From Topomyia yanbarensis (lineage: Eukaryota; Arthropoda; Insecta; Diptera; Culicidae), in assembly GCF_030247195.1 (NCBI RefSeq), contig NC_080672.1, positions 389,005,037 through 389,069,036 of the forward strand: a DNA stretch of 64,000 nt, in the 5' to 3' direction. Positions 11,365 through 23,840 of the stretch are shown piece after piece. The stretch's first letter is position 1. Every line of letters starts with the position of its first letter. The notes under the pieces were generated by a model that was not told the origin of the DNA, searched no databases, and was given only the letters and a program-made list of their open reading frames with translations. The translations under genes were made by a program, and so were the position numbers.

Positions 11365-12715
11365 ATACTTGTATGTGTATGTAACTTGTACATAAACTTG
11401 TAAATAAACCTGAAACTAAACAGGGACGTATGTCTTCTTGTATGCGAACTTGTACGAGAACGTGTATGAAAACTTGTATGCAAACTTGTACGCAAACTTG
11501 CACGTAAACTTGTACGCAAACTTGCACGTAAACTTGTACGTACACGTGTACTTGTACGTAAACTTGTATATGAATTTGTAAGGAAACTTGTACGAAAACT
11601 TGTGCTAAAACTTGTACGAAAACTTGTGCGTAAACTTGTACTTAAATTTTTATATAAGCTTGCACATAAACTTGAATTATGTGACTTTGTAGTCAGCTTC
11701 TACGTAGACTTGTACGTATACTTGTATACAAACTTGTACACTAACTTGTACGTAAACTTGTACGCCTACTTGTACGTACACTTGTATGCAAAATTTTACG
11801 CAAGTTTACGTTCTACATAAACTTGTCATAGCCCGAACTTGTACGTCAACTTGTACATAAACTTGTACGTAAGCTTGAATGTAAACTTGTACGAAAACTT
11901 GTAAATAACCTTTTACGTAAATTGTACTTAAACTAGTACGTAAACTTGTATGTAATTCTGTGCGTTGGCCAATTTGAATGAAAACTTGTATGTAAATCAA
12001 AATTTGCACGTAAATTTTTACGTAAACTTATACGTAAACTTGTACCTAAACTTGTCCTAACCCGAACTTCTACGTAAACTTGTACGTAAATTTGTTCGTA
12101 AACTTGTACATAAACTTGTATGTAAACTTGTTCGTAAACTTGTATGTAAACTTGCACGTGAACTTGTACGTAAGATTGTACGTAGCATTGTACGTAAGCT
12201 TTTACGTAAACTTCTATGTAATTTTGTACGTTGGCCAAATTGGACGAAAACTTCAAACATAAACTTATATGTAAATCTAAATTTGTACGTAAATTTGTAC
12301 GTGAACTTATACGTAAAATTGAAAGTAAATTTGGACATAAACTTGTACGTAATTTTGTATGTAAAATCGTACAGAAACTTGTACGCATACTTATACGTAA
12401 ACTTGTAATTAAATTTGTTCGTAAACTATGTAAACTTGTACGTAAACATGTAGGTAAATTGGTACGTAAATTTGTACATAAGCTTGAGTAAATGTGTATG
12501 TAAACTTGTATGTAAACTTGTACGTAAACTTGTACGTAAACTTGTACGTATACTTGTGCGTAAACCTGTACGTAAACCTGTATGCAATCTTGAACGTATA
12601 CATGTACATAAAAACTTGTACGCAACTTGGGGGTTTTTAAAATTGTTGGCGAATTAGTACCCAAACTTGTTCGCATGTTTTTACATGAAATTGTACGCAA
12701 ATTTGTGCCCAACTT
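11365..12715 (+). repeat. Degenerate 12-bp minisatellite, block 2
   Basis: Same monomer and orientation as block 1. A higher-order unit is visible: 11936-12070 and 12180-12300 share the order CTTGTATGTAATT, GTTGGCCAATTTG, then CGTAAATTT. The longest open frame, 263 codons on the minus strand at 11933-12724, drifts between the repeats YVQV and RTSL where indels shift phase, as expected for non-coding repeat DNA. Confidence 0.93.
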
Positions 12716-13539
12716 GAAATTCACACTTGAAACGCAAATTTAAAAGCCATTTCAAAACTCGAAACTAAAACAAAATTTGGTTCGTTGTGCTAAATAGTAA
12801 GCTTCAATCGTACGTTTAAAACGACCAAAAATCGCACAATCAAACGGCTCTATCGTTTATTTTGCAAATCTCATGAATAAAAAGTTGGACAGGTAATGCC
12901 AGAGACATAACCGAAGTGAAGTAGAATACACTTTAGGCTGTTAATGTGAATGCTCCAATTTTTATTACCTTCTATAGGTTCTTTTAGGTATGTATATAAG
13001 TTATTTCGGAAGTTCTAATGGAAGTAAGGATATAAAACGCCAGGAATTGGCACCTTCAAACTACGGTGTGTAATGAAATAAACAGACTACATTTAAAAAA
13101 TGTTGTCTTTCTTTTAAGGCTTTCAATGTCAAAAATAAAAATAGATATAAGAAATTTTTTGATTATTTTATTTTTTACATAAATCTTTGATTTTTTAAAA
13201 TAAGTAACTACTTTTTTCAGTGTATATTTTTTCCAAGAAGCATTAATTTCCAGAATCTTATTCGCGGTTCACGAACAATATTTTTGGATGTGGTACATGG
13301 GCATTAGGGCCTCGCAATTTTTTTTTTTTATTCTGAAAGTCCACCACTTTCATGTTGTGAAAAAGTCAAAGCAAGCTCAGATGCTAAATTTCACATCATT
13401 TGGACAATGTTCGACTCCCGCTTAATTCGCTTGAAGATTTTGAAATTGGTACTATGGGAAAATAAGGAGAAAAAATATATTGAATGCTATAACTTTTGAA
13501 GGGAAATACTGCGTAATTTTGTCCCCAAAATCCCCTATT
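12716..13539. other. Intergenic
   Basis: AT-rich, with a T run near 13319-13330. No gene is recognised. Confidence 0.4.
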
Positions 13540-14515
13540 TTTGCCTTTCTCATATAGAAAGGTTATGCAATCACTCTGAAAAACGTCAACCTAATCCCCG
13601 CCCGGAGGGCCAAGTGTCATATCCCATTCGACTCAGTTCGTCGAGATCGGAAAAGTCTGTATGTGTGTGTATGTATGTATGTATGTGTGTGTATGTGTGT
13701 GTGTATGTATGTGCGTATGTGTCAAATAATGTCACTCATTTTTCTCAGAGATGGCTGGACCGATTTGCCCAAACTTAGTCTCAATTTGGATCGATCGGAA
13801 TTCTGGTTCCGGAATTACGGGTTTCAGAGTGCGGCCACACAGAAATTTCTCATATAAACTATAGGAAAAATTAAAAATAGAATTTTTATTTTTGATGCTA
13901 AATGTGTTCAAGGTGCATGAAACGTCGAGATTTGATGCAAACTGGAAAAAAAATTTGACGACGGTTCACTTTTTTGGATTTTGGCACATTTTTGCCTTTC
14001 TCATATAGAAAGGTTATGCAATCACTCTGAAAAACGTCAACCTAATCCTAATTTTTTTTTCGACTCGCATAAGGTTTCTGGATTTTAACAAGGGCGTAGT
14101 TGATGGTTTACGGAGAGGGGTTACACCCCCCCTCTACTGTTCACTCCTCTCCTGTAAAAATCTCTTTAAATCACCCCTCAGACCACCACCCCATCCAGCC
14201 CTCATACCAATTTAAGCTGGGGAGTCGTTCGTTCATGGGACTTTCGCCCTCCTCACATACCCACCCCCGCATGACAAAATGAGTTAGCAAGCAGATAACA
14301 TTGATCTAATGCTGATTAGGCTAATGGAGTATGATATTTTTTTGTTTCAAGTGTTTCACCGTCGTAATGTAGCTCATCAAGTTCGTGGCTGGCATGCCAT
14401 TGTATATAAGTGCAAAGTGTACTAAGAATGTAATGGACATTTCCACAATTATGTTGAACATAAAAAGCCTCCGTGCCATAGTTTAGAGAAATGAGAAAGG
14501 CACAATTGCACCGCT
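13540..14515 (+). repeat. Medium-repetitive element with GT/GTAT microsatellite
   Basis: The left end contains GCCTTTCTCATATAGAAAGG, which appears again at 13989-14012. A conserved core follows (CGACTCAGTTCGTCGAGAT), then a GTAT/GT tract at about 13660-13725, then GATGGCTGGACCGATTTG. The right part ends with ATGAGAAAGGCACAATTGC near 14490-14510. Cores of the same family recur at 28660-29240, 37740-37885, 38980-39390, 40660-40945, 41545-41835 and 46570-46790. No protein is encoded. The transposition mechanism is not evident. Confidence 0.7.
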
Positions 14516-14519
14516 AGGT

Positions 14520-15026
14520 GGATTAAAACAGGTTTTTATTATTTTTCTGTTCCGTGTTGCAAATTATACATATTTTGCAGTTTTTCTAATGTGAAAAAAT
14601 CTCAGAAATAGAACAGAATATTTGCGACCTTTGTCTGAATACAAGAAGTGGAAGTTATAGGGCCTTTTGGCATTCATATTAAATTTTATCATTTTCTAGT
14701 GCATATATCTCTATTATTCTTCAATCATTTTTCATAAAATGTATCTTGTTGAACGTGGAAAATCCTTCGGAACAAAATAGTTCCAAAAATTCAAAATCTT
14801 CAGCGAAGTGGCCGGGGTCTAAAATTGTCCAAATGATTAGCCATCTGAGTTTACTTTCACGTTTGTCCTAATTTGGGTTTGAGAATTCAAAAATGAGTGA
14901 TTTTTTTTTGCAATGCTCATAGTTGCTTCTCCGTGATTGATCAGAACTAGCGAAATTGCACAGAGAATCAACAAATGGACCCTGCGATTGCTGTCCATTC
15001 TCAATGTGCTTGTTTCGAATGTAGTT
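14520..15026. other. Intergenic
   Basis: No gene is recognised. Bases 14930-14975 resemble 5505-5550 (ACTAGC..AA.TTGCACAG.GAATCA), a small shared repeat fragment. Confidence 0.4.
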
Positions 15027-15030
15027 TTAA

Positions 15031-16001
15031 CCCTAGAACGTTGATCTTGCGTTTTCCACCCTAGAGCGTTGCACTGGGGTACAAATGTATCCCACGCGGT
15101 TGATCGCAATTTTCGCAGTAAAAATGCAACCAAAAGGAATGTATAATACATCATTTTCATAACTTTTATTTGAGAAAACAGCTGCGTAAAAAATACGGAA
15201 TTTATTGAATCAATGATACATAAATTGGTTTAAACAAAGAAAAAATTGCAAAAAACCATGGTTTTGACTTTTTTCACAAAAATTACTATAACGAATTTTC
15301 AACCGATTTGAAAAAAATCAAATCATTCTAAAAGTTGAAAGAATGGTCTAGAAACGTGATAAAATGGAGTTCCAAAATTTTTGAAAAAGTGCAATTATTT
15401 GGAAGAGTGAAAGTTTAATAATCTGGTTTTGGAAAATGCCACTAAATGGATTGGAAATTGAAATGAAAAAAAAATTATTTCTGATTAGTAATACATTTAT
15501 AACACGCAACGTTACTGTTACAGCAGGCACTGTGCGCAAATAATACTTACGAGTCATTATTTTGAAAAACTATTAAAAATAAACAATAAAACAATGAAAA
15601 TCAGCAGAAATGAGAACGATTTTTTTCTACTTCAAAATTGAATTAAATTAATTGAATAACTGATTAACAACGAATACATAATACTAATTGTTACTTACGT
15701 ATTAAAACATCCAGTATTTAAACTGATATTGCCACGAATCACATTTTCACTGACAGCACAAAACCTGACGAAACACTAACGGCAACCGTACACTGGGGTA
15801 CAAATGTACCCCACGCCAACTTTGACACCTACTTCGACGAAAGCTATAAGCAAACTGGCTATACCACCTTTTGCTACTCTTACTAGGAACTCTTAATCAA
15901 ATTATAGTTAGGGTCCCAGGTCAGTAAATGCCGAATTTTCGTCTTCAAACGGCTCCAAAGCTGGCGTGGGCTATATTTTACCCCAGTGCAACGTTCTAGG
16001 G
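15031..16001. mobile_element. piggyBac-type MITE, 971 bp, TTAA duplication
   Basis: TTAA at 15027-15030 and 16002-16005 bound the element. Both ends start CCCTAGAACGTTG reading inward. The left end carries a second terminus-like copy starting near 15060 (CCCTAGAGCGTTGCACTGGG) that matches the right end better than the outermost copy does. The word ACTGGGGTACAAATGTA, which leads into a palindrome, occurs at the left end and internally near 15790. CCCTAGAA is the classic start of piggyBac termini. No transposase frame is present; the short frames inside are not recognisable. Confidence 0.85.
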
Positions 16002-16005
16002 TTAA

Positions 16006-19000
16006 TAAGCAAATAACGGTACCGGCCTCGTCCTTACAGTCATCAGATGGCAGGAAAATAATGTTAGTGTAAGAAACATTATTATGGAGATTAAATTTCC
16101 CCGTTTGCCATGGGATGTAGCTTCTGTTAGTGGTATGGGGTAAAGAGATACAAAAACCTGCATTCACGTTGATCAGTGATCCGCTCTATGCAACTTTTAG
16201 CAGTGTTACCATGAGTTTATTGCTCTGGGCAGCCGACTTCCGAAAATTTATGATAGCAACTACTTATGCTTAACTGATTCACACGGCATGTAAACGATTT
16301 TATTATTCCTTGTTTCTTTATTCTGAGTAAATTTAGGTGAATTTGGGTGAACATGCTCTGTAGGTATTTGATGCACTGACCTTTATACTTCAACTCGCCG
16401 ATTATCCACTTTCCACACTAGACGAATTCGTGATAATAGTCTTCTCAGTACAAGCACTAAAACATTTCCCGGGACAGATCTCTCGAATCACCAATGCACT
16501 GCAGAAATATGAAGGTAGTGCCTTCAAAATGACGGTCATTGCATCATACTATTTGTTTTACAATACGGTCTGCGCTGGTACCATGACAATCTGGTCGGGT
16601 AGCCTCTCCTTTCCACGTCCAGTCTATCATCGTTGTAGAGCAATGGTTTCACGTGGCAGGTCAAATTTTCTGCACACTTCCTAGAAATCCTCAACACTCT
16701 GCCAGACTCAGTTTGAGCCTAAAACGATCCGATTGCATTGCTCGAAAGTTTCAGACATAATGAGATTTGCTTCGTAGAAGCGTCGGTGTAATTCGAATCA
16801 CTTTTTGCGATAAACGAAACCTTGAAGCAAAATCAACGTAGCAGCCATTCGTACCAGTCCCGATGCCAACTCGTCATGCTTCAGATGTGATTCAAGTAAA
16901 TTACTGAACTGAAACTGGTAAATAACTGCGAAGCACTATCAAACGATGCAAGCAATGATACCCGAACCCGAACTAAAAGTTGAACCCAAATCTGTCTCAA
17001 TGCACACTTCCGCGAAGCTTAACCGGGAATGTATATCGTCTCATTATACTCCGCAGGCAATTACAGACTGCCGAACCCAACACGACGGTGTCGGTGCCAC
17101 AAAGAGAACAAGGTTGTGTATAACAGTAATTTTCCTAATGTGGAAACGTGATTCTTCGGAAAACTTTTTTCCTACGTTTGTAACATGACAGGGAAGTTCT
17201 TCCTTATGGCGCGTTGTCTTCACCTGAGGCTGTTAACTAGTAGCACAGCATTTGTAAGGGAGCGTGGTGTGGTAATTAAAATTTCTTCCAGTTATTTAAA
17301 CACATTTTACTGTGTTTTTCCCTGGCATCGGATTTGCACGTGTAGTGAGTACAATGTGTTGTAAAGTTTGTAAAGTAAAGTAATTATTAGGATGATTTAT
17401 TGTGGAGACGATGAGGGTCTGACAGGAAGTATAATCAGTCATTTGTAATCAGTTCATGATCATTTCAATTACTTGGTACTATAGTTTACATAATCAAAAT
17501 CAGAGACGTAAAATTGCTAATAACTCTGATGGGAAACAACATGCTTCAATTGTGGGTTTCGTTTGATGGTGCCGCGTGGTCAATTACTGCTGCCACAGTA
17601 GCGAGACGGCCCTTCGGACGAGAAAAACGTTACATTCATCAACTGATTTTCTTTTCCTTCTAGCAATCGTGTCCCTTAAAAGCAACCTACGCTCCTAAAC
17701 AAGACTTGGGAAAGTTCATTAATTCCACCACTTTTACGGAAAAGGATACAATCTCAAAAAAAGCAGACCGTCAAGAAACTCCGGTGTCATCAATTTCCCT
17801 CGCCAGTCGCTATCTCAATTTTATTTATTTGTGTGTATCGCCTGAAAAGAAGCAAAAAGGCTATCACTAACGACCAACGAAGGCGGGTGGGAGGGGGGTG
17901 TGTAAACTTCCTTTCCCGCGCCCTACCGAGATATCACCCGGTTCGGCCACAATCTGACGGAAGACCTTTTTCCTTCGTTTGCCCGGCCGTGCGGCGGGCG
18001 TCGGCGTTTAAATGGGCTCGGGAAGATGCTAGCCTGCCGAGGTGACCGGTATTAGGCAAATTTGTCACCCTCCCAAAAGCAGTTTTCATCTTTGGTACCG
18101 GTATTATTTATTCTAGGATTTTTTGATGTCCGGTTCTGATCTCTCATCAATCACCTTCCGCCCCGGGGCGAAAAACTTTGATTCAATTTGCTGCGCATGA
18201 AGTTTCGTTTCTTGTGGTGATTTTTTTTTCGCTGGGTGTGTTTCTTTGGCAAATATCTTGGGAATGGACAGTTGATGCCCTGGGGACGAAGTTATTGATT
18301 TCGGAAGTAAAAGCTTCTAGAACGACTGGCTGTGATGAATCTGTTTCGTTAAAGAAACCTGAAATAAACATTTAGTAGTTCCGTCAAACCATCGAAGTAC
18401 ATGTAAGTTCTCAATTAATAATGACTTTGACAAAAGTTAATCTCCTAACCAAACCATGCCCCGGTTGATAGACAGAAAACTGCCTCGCGTTCTATCAATT
18501 ACATTTCGGTCCAAGCCTCCTACAATAGCTGCTACCATATCATTGACTATCGTTTGGTCAGCTGATAGAGCGACCATTCCCGTTATAAGGCCCACCTAGG
18601 CTCTAAGTTCTATTCACTACACGAAATGCTGCTCTATTATTTCGGGACAAGCGGATTTGCTGTAGGTTTTCACTCTCTCGCTAGACCAGCGCCATTGAAA
18701 AATCGGCTCTCCACCGCATCGTACCAATAATGCAGCTCGTAAAATGAAATATATGATATGATATATGATGGGAGATTGTTCCGTGTGGTCTAGCCCTAAC
18801 CCATCCTGCTTGAGCCGCTAGAATTGCATGTAGCTTAGCGGACGGGGTGGCGGGGAAGGGAGAACCGCTTTGACTGTGAGAGCAGGAAAAAAAACACTTT
18901 CGAAAATATGACCTCGTAATAGTATGGAATAAATTGCCCTTACACGCTCACTCGTTGTCAACGTGGGGGTGATCGTTTTAACATACATCCGTATGTAACT

Positions 19001-19060
19001 TTCAATCGGAAAGCCATTTTTTAAATTTTTGACCATATTGCTACTTGTGACATTTCTGGA
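16006..19060. other. Long intergenic stretch, no recognisable gene
   Basis: Short frames occur throughout (61 to 94 codons) with no recognisable domain. A more GC-rich patch lies around 17880-18180. I see no RNA gene. The far end runs into the 3' region of retrotransposon A. Confidence 0.45.
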
Positions 19061-19599
19061 AAATTTGAAGGTACCAATAACGACTGCAAGTCAACTTATT
19101 CACCCTGATCAGGTAAATAATGTAGGTACTAAAACCAACAAGCCGGAGAACGGACCCGCCAATACAACTACTCTTGCACGGAACCTGATTCCTCCCCGGT
19201 ACTACCTTACGGCATTATCTCGGCAAGAGGCTTTTTTATGTGCTCAACAAACACTCCAATCCAGTCCTTTCAGTAGAGATACAGAACCACTCCTCGACAT
19301 ACCACCAGTTTCCCACGATCCACACAGGCTGGCAATTTCTGCCTGACAATCGGAAAGCTATCTGTGGGTCGAGACTTAGTGCTCTTACCCTATGAAGACA
19401 ATCTGGCCGGCAAACTTCAGAATGTCTCATTTACCGAGTCCTTGGCTGCCTTGTGCATTTCAGCACCGCAACTCCCTTCTCGTAACATTTACCACCACTC
19501 GTTGATCTCCCGACTTGTTCGTGAACTACTCGGTTTAGTCACCGACGATAGACCTATCCTACTCTGACGGAGAATTCCACGGCAAGAGAAGTTCTCTAG

Positions 19600-20060
19600 A
19601 AATCGAGCTGTATATTTTTCCCAATAACGATGTTCGTTTACTTGAGCCATTTAGATCCCCGCTTCGTCCCGTTCTACTCGATCCAGTCCCCGGCGGTGGA
19701 CCTAGCCTACTCAATGGGCTAGCCAGTAAGTTATAAGGTCCAGTCAGCGATTTTTGGTGGAGCGTAGCTTCCGGTTCACTGGTGCCCCAACGACCCACTG
19801 TTAGCTGTTCGACGCGATCTACTCCGTCTTATCCCCCGCGATGGATCTAGCTTACTCACGAGTTACCCGGTAGGGTGTCGAGGTCGGCGCAGTGAAACCT
19901 GACGTCCGGTTCGCTGGCGCCCCGACGACCCAAACCCGATGCTACATCGCGTACTACTCCAATGGTCCCCAGCGATGGACCCAGTGTACAACGTCGGAGA
20001 GTTTCCCGGCGGCGGAATTTCTCCCGAAACCCGATTCGTGGTTCCACAGAGGCGTTCTAT
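19600..20060 (-). repeat. GC-rich ~200-bp repeat units at the 3' side of element A
   Basis: On the minus strand, units run GTCGTTGGGGCACCAGTGAA, CCGGAAG, AATCGC, GACCTCG, CCGGGGA. The same unit family occurs on the plus strand at about 36100-36660 and 37345-37440. Translations read WGTSEPEATL-like words but carry no known domain. I read it as an imperfect tandem repeat in the 3' region of this retrotransposon family. Confidence 0.6.
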
Positions 20061-20523
20061 CCAATGACGCTACTTTGTTGGTCCCTTCGCCACTTCCTTT
20101 GCAGCTCGGAGAGTATACTCGTAACCACTCTGTTGACAGCGTCCCAGATATGCTCGTCGTGGCACATTGTCCACTGTTATATCAGACTTACCCCTTCGGA
20201 CTTCTTCGAACCTATGGTATTCGAAGACCACGTGTTCCGGTGCCTCTTGAACGTTTACACAGTGCGGGCCAAGGGGTGACGAAGTGTGTCCAAACCGATG
20301 TAGATATTTTCAGAAGCATCCATGCTCGGACAAAAACTGCGTCAAATGGAAGTTGACCTCTACATGCTTTCTATGTACCCAAGTAGACACATTTGGGAAG
20401 AGTCGGTGCGTCCACCTTCCTTTCTAAGAGTTGTCCCACTCTTTTTGCCACTTATCCAACGAGTTCGCTCGGACCAATCTCCTAGCATTACGTGCATTTC
20501 TCTGCTGTTAGCATTCCACGTCC

Positions 20524-21363
20524 TCAGCCAGAATGATGCATACTGCCTCCGACGATATCGTTCTGTACGCACTCGCTACACCCATTAGGGGAAACGTGCT
20601 TGCCAACTTCGTCCGGTTCCGCTTTGAGTTCAGCGAAGTAGCCCAGGGTCCTCAGTATTGAGGATGAGACACCCACCAGAAGACATCTCGTGCCGCCTTT
20701 TGCTCTTCCGTGATTCGGCATGATCCTTACCAATGCGTTAGTTGTCCTTGCAGCCTTCTCACATACATAGTTGACATGGCTGTTGTAATTTAACCAATCG
20801 TCGACCATCACATCCAGGTGCTTCAGCGCACACATCGATGGGACGGATTGTCCCCCGACTCTGATCTCGAAACACTGGATTTTTTTACAGTTGCTGTCCA
20901 GCACTACCTCGGTCTTGTGATGAGCCAGCTGCAACTTGACTTCAGCCATCTAGGTTTCTACGATTCCTATTGTCTTTGCCGTCAACATCTCCACCTCCTC
21001 ATGGGTCTCGCCCGTTATCGTTAGGACAACATCATCTGCAAAGCCGACGATCTCTACTCCCCTGAGCAGTTCCAGTATTAACACTCCATTGTACATTATA
21101 TTCCAGAGCGTTGGGCCGAATATGGAGTGCTGAAGTACTCCCGCCGTGACCCTTATCCACCTGTGCCCCATAGTTGTTTCGTAGACCAGTACTCGGTTCT
21201 GTAAGTAACTTTTCAGAACCTTGCATAGATAGTCTGGAACCCGCATTCTGTACAGCGCTACGGCGATCGCTCCCAGGCTAGCACTATTGAATGCGTTCTT
21301 CACGTCAATCGTTACCACGGATGCTGGATCTCCTGATGGTTTCCCTGGTTTTGGTAGCAACAC
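20524..21363 (-). pseudogene. Reverse transcriptase fragment of element A
   Basis: The first piece (21363-20950) reads TIDVKNAFNSAS, then YLQNRVLVYETT, VLQHSIFGPTLWNIMYNG and FADDVVLTITGET: RT motifs with the catalytic FADD box. Canonical non-LTR RTs have GVPQGSILGP where this has GVLQHSIFGP, so the active-site loop is mutated. The second piece (20949-20524) continues with LAHHKTEVVL, GG and a thumb-like region ending in VGVSSSILR. A stop separates the pieces. Together they span the region that element B has deleted. Non-functional copy; the R1-type call is by general resemblance. Confidence 0.8.
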
Positions 21364-21934
21364 CAGCTTCTGGATCTTCTATTTATCCGGCAAGTAGCCC
21401 TCGTTCAGACATATCTGTAGAACTATCCTGAACATGTCGCAGTCTTCAGTACCACGTTGGGGATACCATCCGGTGCGGGAGCTTTCTTCGCTGTCAACCC
21501 TTTTGCCACTATAAGGAGCTCGTCGTTGGAAACTCGATTGTCACCTGCATTACCACCGTCTGCATCAACGTACGATGTAGGCGGCTATGCGGTCCACGAT
21601 AATTTTCAGCCTGTCGGCGCTCATTTTAACTGGTGTCATTGAACCCTCGATCCTGGCCATAACGACACGGTAAGCATTTCCCCAGTGGTTGGCGTCTACT
21701 TCTCTGCACAGCTCCTTACAGCAGATGGACTTTCTTAGCACTACCTCGCATTTAAAAGCGCCCCTGTCCGCTCGGAATGTTAGGTTACACTCTTCTCTGA
21801 CTGCCTCAGATCATGCTCTCTGAACGCATCTTCTGGCTTTTAGGCAGGCAGCTCGGCGGATGCTTAGCCTTTCGTTCCGCCAGTATACCGGACGCCGGTA
21901 GTTCCTCGGCGTTATTTTCCTCGGAATTGTTAAT

Positions 21935-22630
21935 TCACATGCCCCAGATACTGTTCCGACAGCTCAACGGTACTCGGAATTGAAATGCTTCCACAAAAAG
22001 GTCCTTGTCGAAGTTTTTTATTTCCCACTTCCGCTTGCCTGCCCTCAATATTGGCGTTATCGTACAATTTCGTCGATCAATGGTGTAGTGTATCGCTTGG
22101 TGGTCACTATGTGTATACTGATCACTAACTCGCCAATTCATGTTATCCATCAGCGAAGGGCTGCAGAATGTTATGTCGATGATGGATTCTCGACCGTCTT
22201 TACGGAATGTGCTAGCGGAATCTTCGTATCACAGCTTTGCGTCCAGCTTCGCCAGGGCTTCCAATAGGCTGAAACCTCTTGCGTTGGTCAGCCAGCTACC
22301 CCACTTCACGGCCCAAGCGTTAAAGTCTCCTCCTATAGCAACCGGCGTTCACCCGACTAACGAGTCGGTTAATGCGTCCAGCATCCAGTTGTACTGCTTT
22401 GGTGTCCACTGTGGACGAGCATAACAGCTACACACAAATACACCGTTGATCGTGACAATCACGAAACCTTCGTGGATGCTATCCATCACCTCTTGAACAG
22501 GGAAACCGTCCATCACTTGGATTGCCGCCATCGCTGTACCAGTTACCGGGACACTATACGGCTCTAATAATTGCAACGTCGCACTTCGTTTCTGTTGTTG
22601 ACTGCCACAACAGTTGCTGTGCAATGTCAC
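21935..22630 (-). pseudogene. AP-type endonuclease fragments of element A
   Basis: Bases 22630-22349 encode GTAMAAIQVMDGFPVQEV and VFVCSCYARPQWTPKQYN, which align with the endonuclease of element B (GMVAICTTGRFPVQEV, FYCSCYAPPRWPIEQFN). Bases 22150-21935 encode the end of the domain with YTHSDHQAI, the SDH catalytic motif of APE-like nucleases. The part between is frameshifted. This enzyme nicks target DNA to prime reverse transcription; here it is dead. Confidence 0.75.
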
Positions 22631-23537
22631 AATGATTGAGATTAATCTGGGGTATCTCCATCATCATTGGCCTGCCTTCGCCTTTTTGTACTCTGGGCAT
22701 AAGAAGCCTCCCGTCATGTGGTCTTTTCCGCCCTCATTTGTGCAGAGCAAGCACTTCGGTTGTTTCGTTCAGTCTCTAGCAATGTGTCCCTTTTCCCCAC
22801 ATTTTCACTGCACAGATCAGATCTGTCCGGGCCTCTACAGTTTCTTGCCTGATGGCCGAAACCCAGGCATCTGAAATACCTCTCCATTTGTTAAGTGGCT
22901 CTAGGGATCAATGTCTGTGTGCCACTGTACGCCCTCCTCAACCTGATTGATATCTGCTCTTTCTCCAGGTTACATTGCTATATTAGCGCGATTCCTGCAC
23001 TCAATCACTGCTTCCTGAACTGAAGTTCTCACATTTGCTTCTCCTCCCATCGATTCTGCCACGAGTTACCGATAGCCCGAGCTCTTGACCATTGGATCTT
23101 TCTTCAGCTCGAATAGCATTTCGCCTTTCTGAGTACACCTGGTTCTTATAACGTTTTCCCTCAACTCCTTCAGCTTGGGATCCTCTCTCCCTCTTTTGAG
23201 AATCGCAGCGTACGTTGCACCGTCGTTTGCTTTGACGATTAGAGCGTCTTTCCTATGCGTCTCCTGGCGCGGCCGAAGGTCTTTTTTCTCCTTTTTTTCT
23301 TCTTCCCTCCTTTTCTTTCTGTTTTTTCCTCCTCTCTTCTACGGTTTCTGTGGTTTGCCATTCACTCTGTGAGTGTCGGCTGTTTCGCTGTCTTTCACCG
23401 ATCTTCTTGGGCTTCTTCGGTTCCTCCTGGTGTTTACCTTACTCTTTTCACAGAACGAGAATACCCTTCGGCGTCTCATAGGCTTCGGCTTTCGTTATCT
23501 CCGTGGTCTTCAGTGTCATTTCGGCGTTTTCAGCTCT

Positions 23538-23840
23538 CTACAGTAACGCCATTTGTTTGCATTCGGCTGCTGCTACGGCGGACGTGATGCTACTCACTAC
23601 ATTCTTGAGGTGTCCGTGCACGTTGCCCTTGCTTTTCACGAATTCGTAGAGTTCATCGATTATTTGCCTCAACTTCGTCACTTTAGGTAGCTCACACTGC
23701 TGGTCTTTTTGGGTAATGCTTGAACCCGTTGTAAACACCTGAAATCCTAGTATTCCTTGGCATCCAGTTGGTTTGTCACCGCTCGGTGTGACCTCCCTGG
23801 GCTGCTCTTGCTGCTGTTGCGGTTGCATGTGCTGTTGCAC
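23538..23840 (-). pseudogene. Gag-like (ORF1) N-terminal fragment of element A
   Basis: A 100-residue frame starts with a glutamine-rich head and continues with LRQIIDELYEFVKSKGNVHG, a predicted helical segment of the kind found in R1-type ORF1 proteins ahead of the CCHC knuckles. The rest of ORF1 toward 22860 is frameshifted. The assignment rests mainly on position, ahead of the endonuclease and RT of the same strand. Confidence 0.5.

Noticed and set aside
9166..12715. A CRISPR array
   Set aside because: The repeats are 12 bases with no spacers, and the sequence is eukaryotic.
9541..12724. Long open frames with NLYV, KFTY or YVQV repeats as genuine repeat proteins
   Set aside because: The frames arise on both strands because the 12-bp unit is divisible by three; indels shift the repeat type within single frames, as in non-coding DNA.
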